Source: Chloroflexota bacterium
Lineage (GTDB): Bacteria > Chloroflexota > Dormibacteria > CF-121
DNA length: 27,314 nucleotides
NCBI GenBank assembly: GCA_005880605.1
Contig: VBIS01000030.1
Location: forward strand, 4,906-32,219
Direction of reading: 5' to 3'
Position numbers and translations under genes: made by a program. Shown piece by piece: positions 1 to 7,520 of the stretch. The notes below the pieces were generated by a model, which worked only from the letters and a program-made list of their open reading frames with translations, was not told where the DNA came from and did no database searches. Within the stretch, counting starts at the first letter, position 1. Each line of letters opens with the position of its first letter.

Positions 1-425
1 GAGGCCTGCCCCTTGGTGAGACCGTAAACGCCGTTGTTGAACACGATGTAGGTCATGTCGACGTTGCGCCGGCCACTGTTGACGAAATAGCCGGCGCCGA
101 TGCCGTAGCCGTCGCCATCGCCGCCGACGGCGACCACGGTGAGCTGGTTGTTGGCGAGCTTGGCGCCCGTCGCGACCGGCAAGGCCCGCCCATGCAGGGT
201 GTGGAGGCCGTAGGTGTCGATGTAGTGCGGCGTCTTGCCCGAGCAGCCGATGCCCGAGATCATGGCGATCTTGTAGGGGGGGATCTGCAGCTGGTAGAGC
301 GCCTGCTGGATCGAGCTCAGGATGCCGAAATCGCCGCAGCCCGGGCACCAGTCGACGTGAACCTCGGTCTTGTACTGCTGTAGGATGAACTTCTTCGGGG
401 CGGCGGCCGCCGTGGCCTCAGGCAT
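1..425 (-). CDS. korB: 2-oxoacid:ferredoxin oxidoreductase, beta subunit (3' end outside window)
   Basis: Thiamine-diphosphate-binding subunit of a two-subunit 2-oxoacid:ferredoxin oxidoreductase, which oxidatively decarboxylates a 2-oxoacid (2-oxoglutarate or pyruvate type) to the acyl-CoA and reduces ferredoxin in the cytoplasm. About 141 N-terminal residues are visible. The family signature WCPGCGDFG lies near residues 26-34, with cysteines for the Fe-S cluster. It is followed by SGIGCSGK and by the ThDP/Mg motif GGDGDGYGIG near residue 100 and NNGVYGLTKGQ near the cut. The ATG at 425-423 overlaps the end of korA by 8 nt, so translation is probably coupled. The exact substrate cannot be read from this part; the beta-subunit class is certain. 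Confidence 0.95.
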   Translation of the reverse strand, partial: MPEATAAAAPKKFILQQYKTEVHVDWCPGCGDFGILSSIQQALYQLQIPPYKIAMISGIGCSGKTPHYIDTYGLHTLHGRALPVATGAKLANNQLTVVAVGGDGDGYGIGAGYFVNSGRRNVDMTYIVFNNGVYGLTKGQA

Positions 426-2289
426 GGGACACCATGACCTCCTTCTTCTGCTCGGAGACAGCGGCGCGCACGCCCTCGACGATCTCATTGCGCGAGAACG
501 GCCTGCCATCGTATTTCAAGACGTGGTGGTCGAGCGCGACCCCGGTCTGCTCGGCGATCAAGGCGCCTAGCTGCGCCGAGTAGTTGTTCTCGATCAACAC
601 CGTGAGCCGCGCGCTGCGCAGGATGCCCGCCACCGCATCGGCCGGAAACGGGCGCATCAGGCGGATCTGCAGGAAGTTGACGGTGCGGCCATCGGCCTCG
701 AGCTCCCCCATGGCGTCGAGGATGGCGCCCTTGGTCGCGCCCCACGCCACCAGCGTGAGGTCGGCCTGGCGTGGACCGTGGAGGGTGAACTTCGACGACG
801 CCGGAATCTCGCGGGCCGCGGTCTCGAGCTTCGCCATGCGCTTTCGCATCATGGCAATCCGGTTCTCGATGCCCTCGGTGATGTGGCCCTCGGGGTCGTG
901 CTCATCGCTGGTGGTGGAGAAGATCGCGCCCGGCATTCCGGGGACCGCCCGCGGACTGATGCCGTCGGCGGTGAGGGCGTGCCGGCGGTAGCCGTCCCCA
1001 TCCGGCTCCTGCGGTTGGTAAATGAGCCCGCGGTCGATCTTCAGCTTGCTCATGTCGATGCCGTCGTTGGTGAACATCGATGAGGCCAGGAACTTCTCGA
1101 GGAGCACAACCACCGGCATCTGGTAGCGGTCCGCCCAGTTGAAGCTCTCAAAACTATCGACGAAGGACTCGTCGATGTCGCCGGGCGCGACGACGATGTG
1201 CGGGAAGTCCCCGTGCGCGGGATGCAGCGCGAATTGCAGATCCGCCTGCTCGGTGCGAGTGGGAAGGCCGGTGCTGGGCCCACCGCGCTGCCAGAGGAAG
1301 ACGACCGGGCCGGGGGCCTCGGTGATGGCGGCGAAGCCGAAGCCTTCCGACATCAGCGCAAACCCGGGGCCGGCGGTCGAGGTGGCGGCCCGCACGCCCA
1401 TGTGCGCCGCCCCGATCGCCATGTTGATGCTGGAGATCTCGTCCTCACACTGAACGACGGTGCACTGATACTGCGGCCCCTTCTGCTCCAGGTAGACGCT
1501 CTCGTCGGTCGCCGGGCTGATCGGGTAGTAGGTCTGCATGCCGAGGCCCGCCTTGAGCTTGGCGATGCCCACCGCCTGGAACCCCTTGATCAGCATCCGG
1601 TGCTTGCGCTGCGCCTCCGGCACCGGAGTCAGGCGTCGCTCCGGCTTGGCGTTGAAGTGGCTGCGCGCGTAGGCGGCCGCCGCGCGCACCGCCGCCACGT
1701 TCATCTCGGCGGCCTCCGCCTTCCGACCCTTGAACTCGTTACGGATCGCCTCGAAGAGCAACTCCTCGTCGTACCCGGAGATGCCGATCGATGCCCCCAG
1801 GGCCACGGTATTGCGCATGACGATGTACTTGCGCGACTGCCCACCCTTCCCCACCTCTTTGAGGGCCTCTTCCAGCACCTCGAAAAAGGGGATCGGATAG
1901 AGGTTGATGTCGTCCCGGCCGAATTGTCCCGGGTCGATCTTCAAGTCGGCGTCGTAGATGACGCCGCCGCCGCGCGCCACCTGGTGGACATGCCCGGTGT
2001 GACTGGGATAGTGCTTGCGTTCGGGGGCATCGCCGAAGAGGGATTCCTGGTCCAGCGCGACCAGCATGTGGATCTCGTCGACATGCGAGTGGACGGGGAC
2101 CGGGGCCGCCGTCACCCGGTAGTAGCTGTGTTTGCCCATGATGTTCGAGTGGAACTCGATATTGGCGAAGACATGGAGACCCCCTCGGCTCAGCGCCTTG
2201 GCATAGATCTCCGCCGAGGCGTTGATTCCTCCGCCCTGGGGGCCGCCTAGGACCCAGGAAAATTCCCGGCGGCTGAGTTCAGTTGGCAC
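418..2289 (-). CDS. korA: 2-oxoacid:ferredoxin oxidoreductase, fused gamma-alpha subunit
   Basis: Partner of korB; forms the alpha chain of a 2-oxoacid:ferredoxin oxidoreductase. The product is about 623 residues: an N-terminal gamma domain (opening SWVLGGPQGGGINASAEI), then an alpha pyrimidine-binding domain beginning near YYPISPATDES (compare the family's YPITP) and containing TAGPGFALMSEG. The C-terminal transketolase-like region ends about residue 620. An in-frame extension runs upstream to 2610, but those residues are out-of-frame translation of the radical SAM gene. I therefore place the start at the GTG at 2289-2287, just before the first conserved residues; it overlaps amrS by 11 nt and has no clear Shine-Dalgarno, suggesting coupling. 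Use of 2-oxoglutarate rather than pyruvate is inference. Confidence 0.92.
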   Translation of the reverse strand: MPTELSRREFSWVLGGPQGGGINASAEIYAKALSRGGLHVFANIEFHSNIMGKHSYYRVTAAPVPVHSHVDEIHMLVALDQESLFGDAPERKHYPSHTGHVHQVARGGGVIYDADLKIDPGQFGRDDINLYPIPFFEVLEEALKEVGKGGQSRKYIVMRNTVALGASIGISGYDEELLFEAIRNEFKGRKAEAAEMNVAAVRAAAAYARSHFNAKPERRLTPVPEAQRKHRMLIKGFQAVGIAKLKAGLGMQTYYPISPATDESVYLEQKGPQYQCTVVQCEDEISSINMAIGAAHMGVRAATSTAGPGFALMSEGFGFAAITEAPGPVVFLWQRGGPSTGLPTRTEQADLQFALHPAHGDFPHIVVAPGDIDESFVDSFESFNWADRYQMPVVVLLEKFLASSMFTNDGIDMSKLKIDRGLIYQPQEPDGDGYRRHALTADGISPRAVPGMPGAIFSTTSDEHDPEGHITEGIENRIAMMRKRMAKLETAAREIPASSKFTLHGPRQADLTLVAWGATKGAILDAMGELEADGRTVNFLQIRLMRPFPADAVAGILRSARLTVLIENNYSAQLGALIAEQTGVALDHHVLKYDGRPFSRNEIVEGVRAAVSEQKKEVMVSHA

Positions 2290-3379
2290 GACCAGCGTTG
2301 ATTGTAGTCCGCCAGACTCCGGGAATTGGCTGCTGGCATTTGAAGCAGCTGCCCCGGCTGGAGAGCCGATCCTCGAGGATCCGGTAGCCGATCCGCCGAA
2401 CCAGGGTGGCCTGGCAGCTGGGGCAGCGGGTGTCCTCGTAGCGGCCCACCCGCCCGGGCAGGTTGCCGGCATAGATGTAGTGAAGGCCGGCCGCCTCGCC
2501 GATGCGAGCGGCGCGGAGCAAGGTCTCGACCGGTGTGTTGTCGGGGTCCTGCATCTTGTAGTCCTTGTGGAAAGCGGTGACGTGCCAGGGGATGCTCGGC
2601 GAGAGGCCACTGAGGAACCTGGCGATGTCGCCCAGCTCCTCGTCGCTGTCGTTGAAGCCGGGGATGATCAGGGTGACGATCTCCAGCCAGAAACCCATCT
2701 CGTGCACCATCTGGATGCCGTTGACGATGTTTTCCAGCTTGCCGCCCAGGGAGCGATAGTTCTTGTCTCGAAAGGACTTGAGGTCGATCTTGTAGAGGTC
2801 GGTAAAGGGGCGGATGTACTCGAGCACCTCCCGGGTCGCGTTGCCGTTTGAGATGTAGGCGGTGGTGAACCCGCGCGGGCGCGCGGCCTTGAAAACCTCG
2901 ACCGCCCACTCGGAGGTGATCAGGGGCTCGTTGTACGAGGTCGCGACCACGCTGGCGCCGTGCCGCTGCGCCATGTCGACCAGTTGCTGCGGCGAGACAT
3001 CCATCGGCTCGGTGAGCGCTCCCGGATCGCGCAGCGCCTGCGAGGTTACCCAGTTCTGACAATAAGAGCAGTGGAGGTCGCAGCCAAGCATGCCGAAGGT
3101 CAGAGCATCGGTTCCTGGAAACGCGTGGAAGAAGGGCTTCTTCTCAATTGGGTCGCTTTGGAGCGCGCCGACATAACCTCGCGGCACCATGAGGGTGCCG
3201 CCGCGGTTGTATCGGACCTTGCAGATCCCGCGCAGTCCGTCCTTGATCAGGCAGCGGTGAGCGCACGCGTAGCACCGAACCTGGTTGTCCGGCAGCTTCT
3301 CGTAGAGCGCTCCAAGCGCGCCCTCGTCGACTCGCCGGTCCAGTTCCAGCGAGAAGGGAGTAGCCTCTTTGGCCGGCAT
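2279..3379 (-). CDS. amrS: AmrS-type radical SAM protein
   Basis: Radical S-adenosylmethionine enzyme of the AmmeMemoRadiSam/PflA-like group. With the ATG at 3379 it has 366 residues. An N-terminal cysteine cluster (CYACAHRC, then GICKVRYN) precedes the [4Fe-4S]/SAM motif C100-X3-C104-X2-C107 in MLGCDLHCSYCQNW. Four C-terminal cysteines in two CxxC pairs (319/322 and 345/348) look like a zinc knuckle. A TTG at 3403 in the same frame would add eight residues; I prefer ATG because a TATATT hexamer lies six bases upstream, as in leaderless genes. The usual AMMECR1 and Memo partner genes are absent here. Instead the gene overlaps korA, so it may support or be co-expressed with ferredoxin-linked metabolism. 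The substrate is unknown. Confidence 0.88.
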   Translation of the reverse strand: MPAKEATPFSLELDRRVDEGALGALYEKLPDNQVRCYACAHRCLIKDGLRGICKVRYNRGGTLMVPRGYVGALQSDPIEKKPFFHAFPGTDALTFGMLGCDLHCSYCQNWVTSQALRDPGALTEPMDVSPQQLVDMAQRHGASVVATSYNEPLITSEWAVEVFKAARPRGFTTAYISNGNATREVLEYIRPFTDLYKIDLKSFRDKNYRSLGGKLENIVNGIQMVHEMGFWLEIVTLIIPGFNDSDEELGDIARFLSGLSPSIPWHVTAFHKDYKMQDPDNTPVETLLRAARIGEAAGLHYIYAGNLPGRVGRYEDTRCPSCQATLVRRIGYRILEDRLSSRGSCFKCQQPIPGVWRTTINAGRAN

Positions 3380-3385
3380 AGCCTG

Positions 3386-3391
3386 AATATA
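3386..3391 (-). promoter_or_regulatory. Candidate -10 element for a leaderless amrS transcript
   Basis: TATATT on the minus strand ends six bases before the amrS ATG, the spacing expected when transcription begins at or next to the start codon. No convincing -35 hexamer is present 16-18 bases upstream and no Shine-Dalgarno precedes the ATG. Confidence 0.3.
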
Positions 3392-3430
3392 GTCGGCATC
3401 CAAGCCGCGATTTGTCCGGAAATCTAGGCG

Positions 3431-3601
3431 TCAGGCCGCCGCGCGGTTCCGCACTAGGTCACGGTCGAGCTCGAGCCGGCTAATCGCGCCCTTGTGAGAC
3501 CAGGGCGAGCGGGAAGCGGTGTCGTCGTGAAGCCCTTCCAGCACGTCTGAGAATCCATGCCAACGGAACAAGATCTCGACCAACGATGTCGTGTTGCCCA
3601 T
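3431..3601 (-). CDS. Small hypothetical protein, 56 residues
   Basis: A short ORF in the gap between cpaF and amrS. It begins MGNTTSLVEILFRWHGF and ends in an Arg/Ala-rich tail (LVRNRAAA). GGAGG sits nine bases before the ATG at 3601, a good ribosome binding site. A second ATG in another frame lies only two bases after that GGAGG and would run for about 50 codons, but its spacing is poor. No signal peptide, membrane segment or metal motif is visible; the N-terminal half could form an amphipathic helix. I do not recognise the family. Support rests on the ribosome binding site and the otherwise empty gap. Confidence 0.42.
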   Translation of the reverse strand: MGNTTSLVEILFRWHGFSDVLEGLHDDTASRSPWSHKGAISRLELDRDLVRNRAAA

Positions 3602-3624
3602 GGTTCATATCCTCCAACTGGCTC

Positions 3625-3675
3625 TGACATCGGCAGGTTGAAGCACTCAGCGGGATTCCGCTATGTCGGATGTCA
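3625..3675. repeat. Nested inverted repeats downstream of cpaF
   Basis: Outer arms TGACATC (3625-3631) and GATGTCA (3669-3675) enclose an inner hairpin AGCGG-N4-CCGCT (3649-3662). It lies 12 bases past the cpaF stop and upstream of the small ORF at 3601. It could be a terminator or processing structure for cpaF, or an operator. There is no T-run, so a simple intrinsic terminator is not supported. Confidence 0.35.
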
Positions 3676-3687
3676 CAGTTCGCCCGC

Positions 3688-5317
3688 TCAGGCGGCGTTG
3701 GGGACGACGTGGAGGCGTTTCGGCCGGACGAAGCCGCTGTCCGGGTGGGGGTCGAAAAAGCTCATGGGCACGGCGTTGCCGGTCGACTCGAGCGTTTCCA
3801 TGATGTGCGGAATCGCCCCGGTGGCCGTAAGCATGCCGGTGACCTTTCCGTTCTCGAATCCCGATTGCTTGTAGACGAAGATGTCCTGGAGCGAGATCTG
3901 GTCTCCCTCGATCCCCGTCACCTCCGAAATGTAGGTGATCTTGCGCGAGCCATCCCGCAGGCGGTTCTGCTGGATGATGATGTTGATCGCCGAGGCGATC
4001 TGCTCCCGGATGGCGCGCGATGGCAGTTCCATGCCGGCCATCAGCACCAGCGTCTCGAGCCGGGAGATCGTGTCTCGGGGGGTGTTCGAGTGGACCGTGG
4101 TCAGGGAGCCATCATGGCCGGTGTTCATGGCCTGGAGCATGTCCAGCGCCTCGCCGCTTCGGACCTCTCCGACGACGATTCGGTCGGGCCGCATTCGGAG
4201 GGTGTTGATGACCAGGTCGCGGATGCTGACCCCACCTTTGCCTTCCACGTTGGTCGGCCGTGACTCGAGGTTGATGACGTGAATCTGTCGGGGCTGCAGC
4301 TCCGCGGCATCTTCAATGGTGATGATGCGCTCGTCCCCAGGGATAAAGCTGGAGAGCACGTTGAGGGTGGTGGTCTTTCCTGAGGAGCCACCGCCGGCGA
4401 CCACGATGTTCATGCGGGCGTTGACGCAGGCCTTGAGAAAGGTAGCCATCTCCTCGGTCAGGGTGTTGTTCTTGATCAGGTCACCGATCTGGAGTGGGTC
4501 CTTGCGCATCTTGCGGATGGTCACCGACGCACCCTTGACCGCCAGCGGCGGGATGATGACGTTGACGCGGGAGCCGTCGGGGAGACGGGCGTCGACCATC
4601 GGCGAGCTTTCGTCGACCCGGCGGCCGACGCCGGTGACGATGCGCGAGATGATCTGCATCAGGTGGGCGTCGCTGTCGAACTTGATGGCCGCTCGCATCA
4701 TCTTGTTGCCGCGCTCGATGTAGACCTTGCTCGGGCCGTTGACCATGATGTCGGAGATGGCCTCGTCGGCAAGCAGGACTTCAAGTGGGCCAAACCCAAG
4801 GATGTCCGCGAGCAGCGCGGCCAGCAGCTGCGACCGTGTCTGGGCAGTCAGCGTGACGCGGCGAGCACTCAAATAGTTGTCGAGAACCTCGGTGGCACGC
4901 TGGCTGATGGCTTCCTGGTCGAGCTCATTGGCACGCTCGCCCAGCTCGCCGATGATCCGGTCTGGCCGCCTCCTTCGCCGCCACGCGCCCAGCCAGCGTG
5001 CTGGCAGGGGCGGGGACGGGCGCGGGAGCGGGGGTCGGGGCGGGCGGCGCCGCCCGGCGAGGCACGACCGGAGCGGGCGTGGCATGCACCGTGGAGATCG
5101 GCCGGGACGCCGGCCCGGTGGGGGCTGGCTTGGCGGCTGGCTGCCAGGCTGGCTGAGCGGGCCGCGCGGGAGGGGTCGGCGGTGCGCTTCGAGGCATGGG
5201 GGGCGGAGGAGCCTGCGGTGGCGCGGCGGGAGGCTGCGCGGCCTTCGCCGGGGGCTTTGGAGGTGTGGGGGCCCCGGGCTCGCCCTGGGACTTTTGAATA
5301 CGTTCGAGCAGCGACAA
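3688..5317 (-). CDS. cpaF: CpaF/TadA-family secretion ATPase, frameshifted near its N-terminus
   Basis: Hexameric ATPase of the type II/IV secretion superfamily that powers Tad/Flp pilus assembly at the inner membrane face. The core is intact: ILGFGPLEVLLAD and VNGPSKVYIERG (N-terminal domain), Walker A GGGSSGKTTT, Asp box IITIEDAAELQ, Walker B/His box MRPDRIVVGEV and HDGSLTTVHSN. Walker A is unusual: the family normally has GGTGSGKTTT. The natural N-terminus, MSLLERIQKS plus a long Pro/Ala linker, starts at TTG 5317 behind AAGGA but is in a different frame from the core. A +1 shift near 4955-4972 is needed to join them, and a conserved helix expected there (LKxRVxxRLIxELD type) seems absent. 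No tadB, tadC or pilin gene is nearby, so it is an orphan in this window. Confidence 0.85.
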
Positions 5318-5330
5318 GCGGTCCTTACCC

Positions 5331-5390
5331 CCAGTTCAATCGAATTGGCGAACTGGGCCCGATGCTACGTAGCGAGCCTTACGAACCCAA
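5331..5390 (-). promoter_or_regulatory. Candidate cpaF promoter and leader palindrome
   Basis: Minus-strand TTGGGT (5390-5385), a 17-base spacer and TAGCAT (5367-5362) give a plausible -35/-10 pair. Between it and the start lies an inverted repeat CCAGTTC-N12-GAACTGG (5331-5356), inside the expected leader just before AAGGA. A perfect 10-bp palindrome GCTACGTAGC (5364-5373) overlaps the -10. Together they suggest regulated transcription or a leader hairpin; neither is demonstrated. Confidence 0.35.
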
Positions 5391-5461
5391 CTGCGTGGGG
5401 GTAACAGGGCGATGGCACCGCTGCCACAGCCATTTCCCGGCGACGTTACCGAGGGTGAAGT

Positions 5462-5491
5462 TTGTTGCGCGAATCGAATTCAGGGTACGAT
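5462..5491 (+). promoter_or_regulatory. Candidate promoter of the 47-residue membrane protein gene
   Basis: TTGTTG (5462-5467), an 18-base spacer and TACGAT (5486-5491) lie 27 bases before the ATG at 5519. A leader with GGAGGT follows, so this gene appears conventionally led, unlike several neighbours. Confidence 0.35.
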
Positions 5492-5518
5492 GTCGGCAAT
5501 TTTGTTTGGAGGTAGTTC

Positions 5519-5662
5519 ATGTCATTGTCGAAGCTTTTCTTGATCGTCGCGCTCATCTGTTTCATCCTCGAAGCGCTCGGTAGCCGGATCAAGATGCGTG
5601 CCCCATTCGGGTTGCTCGGCGCCGGCCTGGCGTTCCTGACCGCGTCGTATTTGTTCGCCTAG
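5519..5662 (+). CDS. Small two-helix membrane protein, 47 residues
   Basis: A 47-codon ORF with a strong GGAGGT ribosome binding site six bases before its ATG. The product has two hydrophobic segments, about residues 5-20 (LFLIVALICFILEAL) and 30-47 (FGLLGAGLAFLTASYLFA), separated by a short positively charged loop (GSRIKMR). It is therefore probably an integral membrane protein with both ends on the same side. The hydrophobic pattern, ribosome binding site and upstream promoter support a real gene. Its TAG overlaps the TAG of sufT on the other strand within CTAG. No function can be assigned; small proteins of this shape are common in high-GC bacteria. Confidence 0.7.
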   Translation: MSLSKLFLIVALICFILEALGSRIKMRAPFGLLGAGLAFLTASYLFA

Positions 5663-5997
5663 AGGAAGCCGAGTTCCATCTTGGCGTCGTCACTCATCAT
5701 GTCCGCGCTCCAGGGCGGTGAGTAGACGAGTTCGACCGTGCACGACTTGACGGCCGGGATCTCTTCGACCTTGGTCTTTACCTCGTCGAAGAGGTCCTGG
5801 GCCCAGGGGCAGCCGATCGCCGTCAGGGTCATCTTGATCAGGACATTCCCCTCATCGATGCTGACCTCGTAGACCAGCCCCAGCGACATGATGTCGAGCC
5901 CGATCTCGGGGTCTTTGCAGGTGGCGAGTTGGGCATCGATCTGCTGGCGCAGATCGCCGGACGCCGGCGCCTGGGTCGCTTCCATAGTGTCCGCCAT
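5659..5997 (-). CDS. sufT: SufT/MIP18-family (DUF59) Fe-S cluster assembly factor
   Basis: Accessory factor of iron-sulfur protein maturation, related to MIP18, PaaD and SufT. The 112-residue product has the family's CKDPEIGLDIMSLGLVYEV block at about residues 27-45, and MTLTAIGCPWAQDL with the single conserved Cys around residue 75. It ends in VELVYSPPWSADMMSDDAK, typical of the family. It is last in the SUF operon, nine bases after the Rieske gene, fitting a role in transferring clusters to target proteins. ATG at 5997 is used; Met5 is an alternative. No strong Shine-Dalgarno is visible, so coupling to the upstream gene is likely. Confidence 0.92.
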   Translation of the reverse strand: MADTMEATQAPASGDLRQQIDAQLATCKDPEIGLDIMSLGLVYEVSIDEGNVLIKMTLTAIGCPWAQDLFDEVKTKVEEIPAVKSCTVELVYSPPWSADMMSDDAKMELGFL

Positions 5998-6006
5998 AGT
6001 TAGATC

Positions 6007-6321
6007 TTAGTCCCGTACCTCGACGTAGAGATCGCCGTTCTGGACCGTCACCGGGTAGGTTTTCGCCGGGATCACGGCGGGCAACCCGGTCACCTGGCCA
6101 GTCCGGACGTCAAAGCGCGAGCCGTGCCGCGGACACTCGACCGACATCTCCCAGAGTTCGCCTTCGCAGAGCGAATACTCCTCGTGCGTACAGGTGTCCG
6201 AGATGGCATAGAAGTTGTCGTCTTCTGCATGGATCAGGCAGATCGGGGTCCCATCGACCTCCACCCGCTTCATCGACTCCTTGGGCAGCTCACTGGTGGA
6301 GGCGACCCGCTCGCGCGTCAC
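6007..6321 (-). CDS. Rieske-type [2Fe-2S] ferredoxin of the SUF operon
   Basis: Small soluble Rieske protein, 104 residues with the GTG start at 6321. The cluster ligands are C44-x-H46 in SDTCTHEEYSL and C63-x-x-H66 in VECPRHGSRFD; both boxes lack the disulfide cysteines of respiratory Rieske proteins, as in dioxygenase-type ferredoxins. It has no signal or membrane segment, so it is cytoplasmic. An in-frame TTG at 6330 would add three residues and overlap sufD by 8 nt; GTG is preferred because GGA lies about ten bases upstream. It likely carries electrons for cluster assembly or to a co-regulated oxygenase; its partner is not shown. Confidence 0.9.
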   Translation of the reverse strand: MTRERVASTSELPKESMKRVEVDGTPICLIHAEDDNFYAISDTCTHEEYSLCEGELWEMSVECPRHGSRFDVRTGQVTGLPAVIPAKTYPVTVQNGDLYVEVRD

Positions 6322-6322
6322 G

Positions 6323-7520
6323 CTATTCAATCCGCGCGGCTAGTTCCTGGTCGACCGCCTCGCGGACCTGGGCAACCGGGAGCCGGTCGAGAACTTCGCC
6401 GAGGAAGCCCTGGACCAGCATCCGCTCGGCGACCGGTCGCGGGATGCCGCGGCTGACGAGGTAGAAGAGGTGCTCCGGATCCACCGGTCCGACGGTCGCG
6501 CCGTGACTGCACCGCAGGATGTCGTTGTTAAGGATCTCGAGGATCGGCTCGGAGGTGCACCACGCCGACGTAAACACTCTTGGCGCTGTCCTGGAGGGCG
6601 CCCTTGAACAGCAAGTCAGACGTGGTATGCGGCGCGATGTGGTCCTGCAGCGTGCGGAAGTCGAAGGCCTGCTCGCCGGCGCCGAAGAAGAGCCCGCGCA
6701 GGTCCGCGGTGGATCCGGGGCCCTCGAGCATGGCTTCCACCCGGATTCGCGCGAAGCGGCCGCCGAGGGCGACGTCAACCATCCGCAGATGCGAATCGCG
6801 ACCGAGATGGAATCGCTGGTTGGCGAACTGCCAGGTTTTCTCGCTCCACCGTTGCAGGGCGACGTAGCCGACGTCCGAGCCTTCCTCGAGGAAAACCTCG
6901 GATGATCCGCTGGCCAGCAAAACCTCCTGGCGATCGGCGCTCAGGAATTCATCGACGTACTTGAACCGGGCGCCCTTGCCGGCGACCACCAGCGAATGCG
7001 GCAGAACGGCCCCGCCGGAGCCGGCTGACCAGAACTGGCTGATCAAGGGATGCTCGACGCTGACCCCATCCGGCACATAGAGGAAGGAGCCGCCGGTGAA
7101 GAGGGCCGCATGAAGGGCCGCAAACTTATCGCGGTCGGGCTTGACGGCACTGAAGAGATAGCGCTCGACCAGGTCGCGATGCTCGCGCGCCGCCTGCGCC
7201 AGCGGTAGGAAGATCACGCCCTGCCGGGCGAGGGCCGGGTCCAACTCAATCGTTGGTTTCGAGGTGCCGCGCTGGCGGAGCGTGCCGCTGACCTGCTCAA
7301 GCGTCCCGGCCGGCGCGGTCCCGTTGGGCTGCTGGAAGGGGGCATAGCTGTCCAGGTCCAGGCCCTTGAGGTCGGCCTGGCGCCAGTCCTCCTGCCGCTT
7401 CGTGTCCGGCAGGCTCATGCCCTCGTAGATCCCGAAGGACGCGAGCCGCCGCGCGCGCAGCCACTCCGGTTCGCCGTGAAGAGCGCTCAGCTCTTCGACG
7501 GCCGCTTTCGTAAACGCCAT
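6323..7520 (-). CDS. sufD: SufD, Fe-S scaffold subunit, with internal loss and frameshift
   Basis: SufD pairs with SufB and SufC in the SufBCD scaffold that assembles Fe-S clusters. From ATG 7520 the frame reads through the normal helical start and beta-helix to DSAKSVYVGVVH near residue 318. The next family residues (about 25, usually containing a TxAYQxNRNLLLS-like block) are missing. The downstream part continues one base out of frame from 6553 as SEPILEILNNDILRCSHGATVG, which includes the conserved His of CSHGAT (His360 in E. coli). The C-terminus (LFYLVSRGI) to 6323 is normal. As written no single polypeptide can be made. ATG follows the sufB TAA without a gap. An assembly error or a recent deletion could explain this. 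Confidence 0.9.

Noticed and set aside
1198..2250. Long plus-strand ORF of 350 codons opposite korA
   Set aside because: An antisense open frame produced by high GC content; its product is Arg/Asp/His-rich with no family features.
2290..2610. N-terminal extension of korA to 2610
   Set aside because: The added residues are an out-of-frame read of the AmrS gene; family similarity begins just after GTG 2289.
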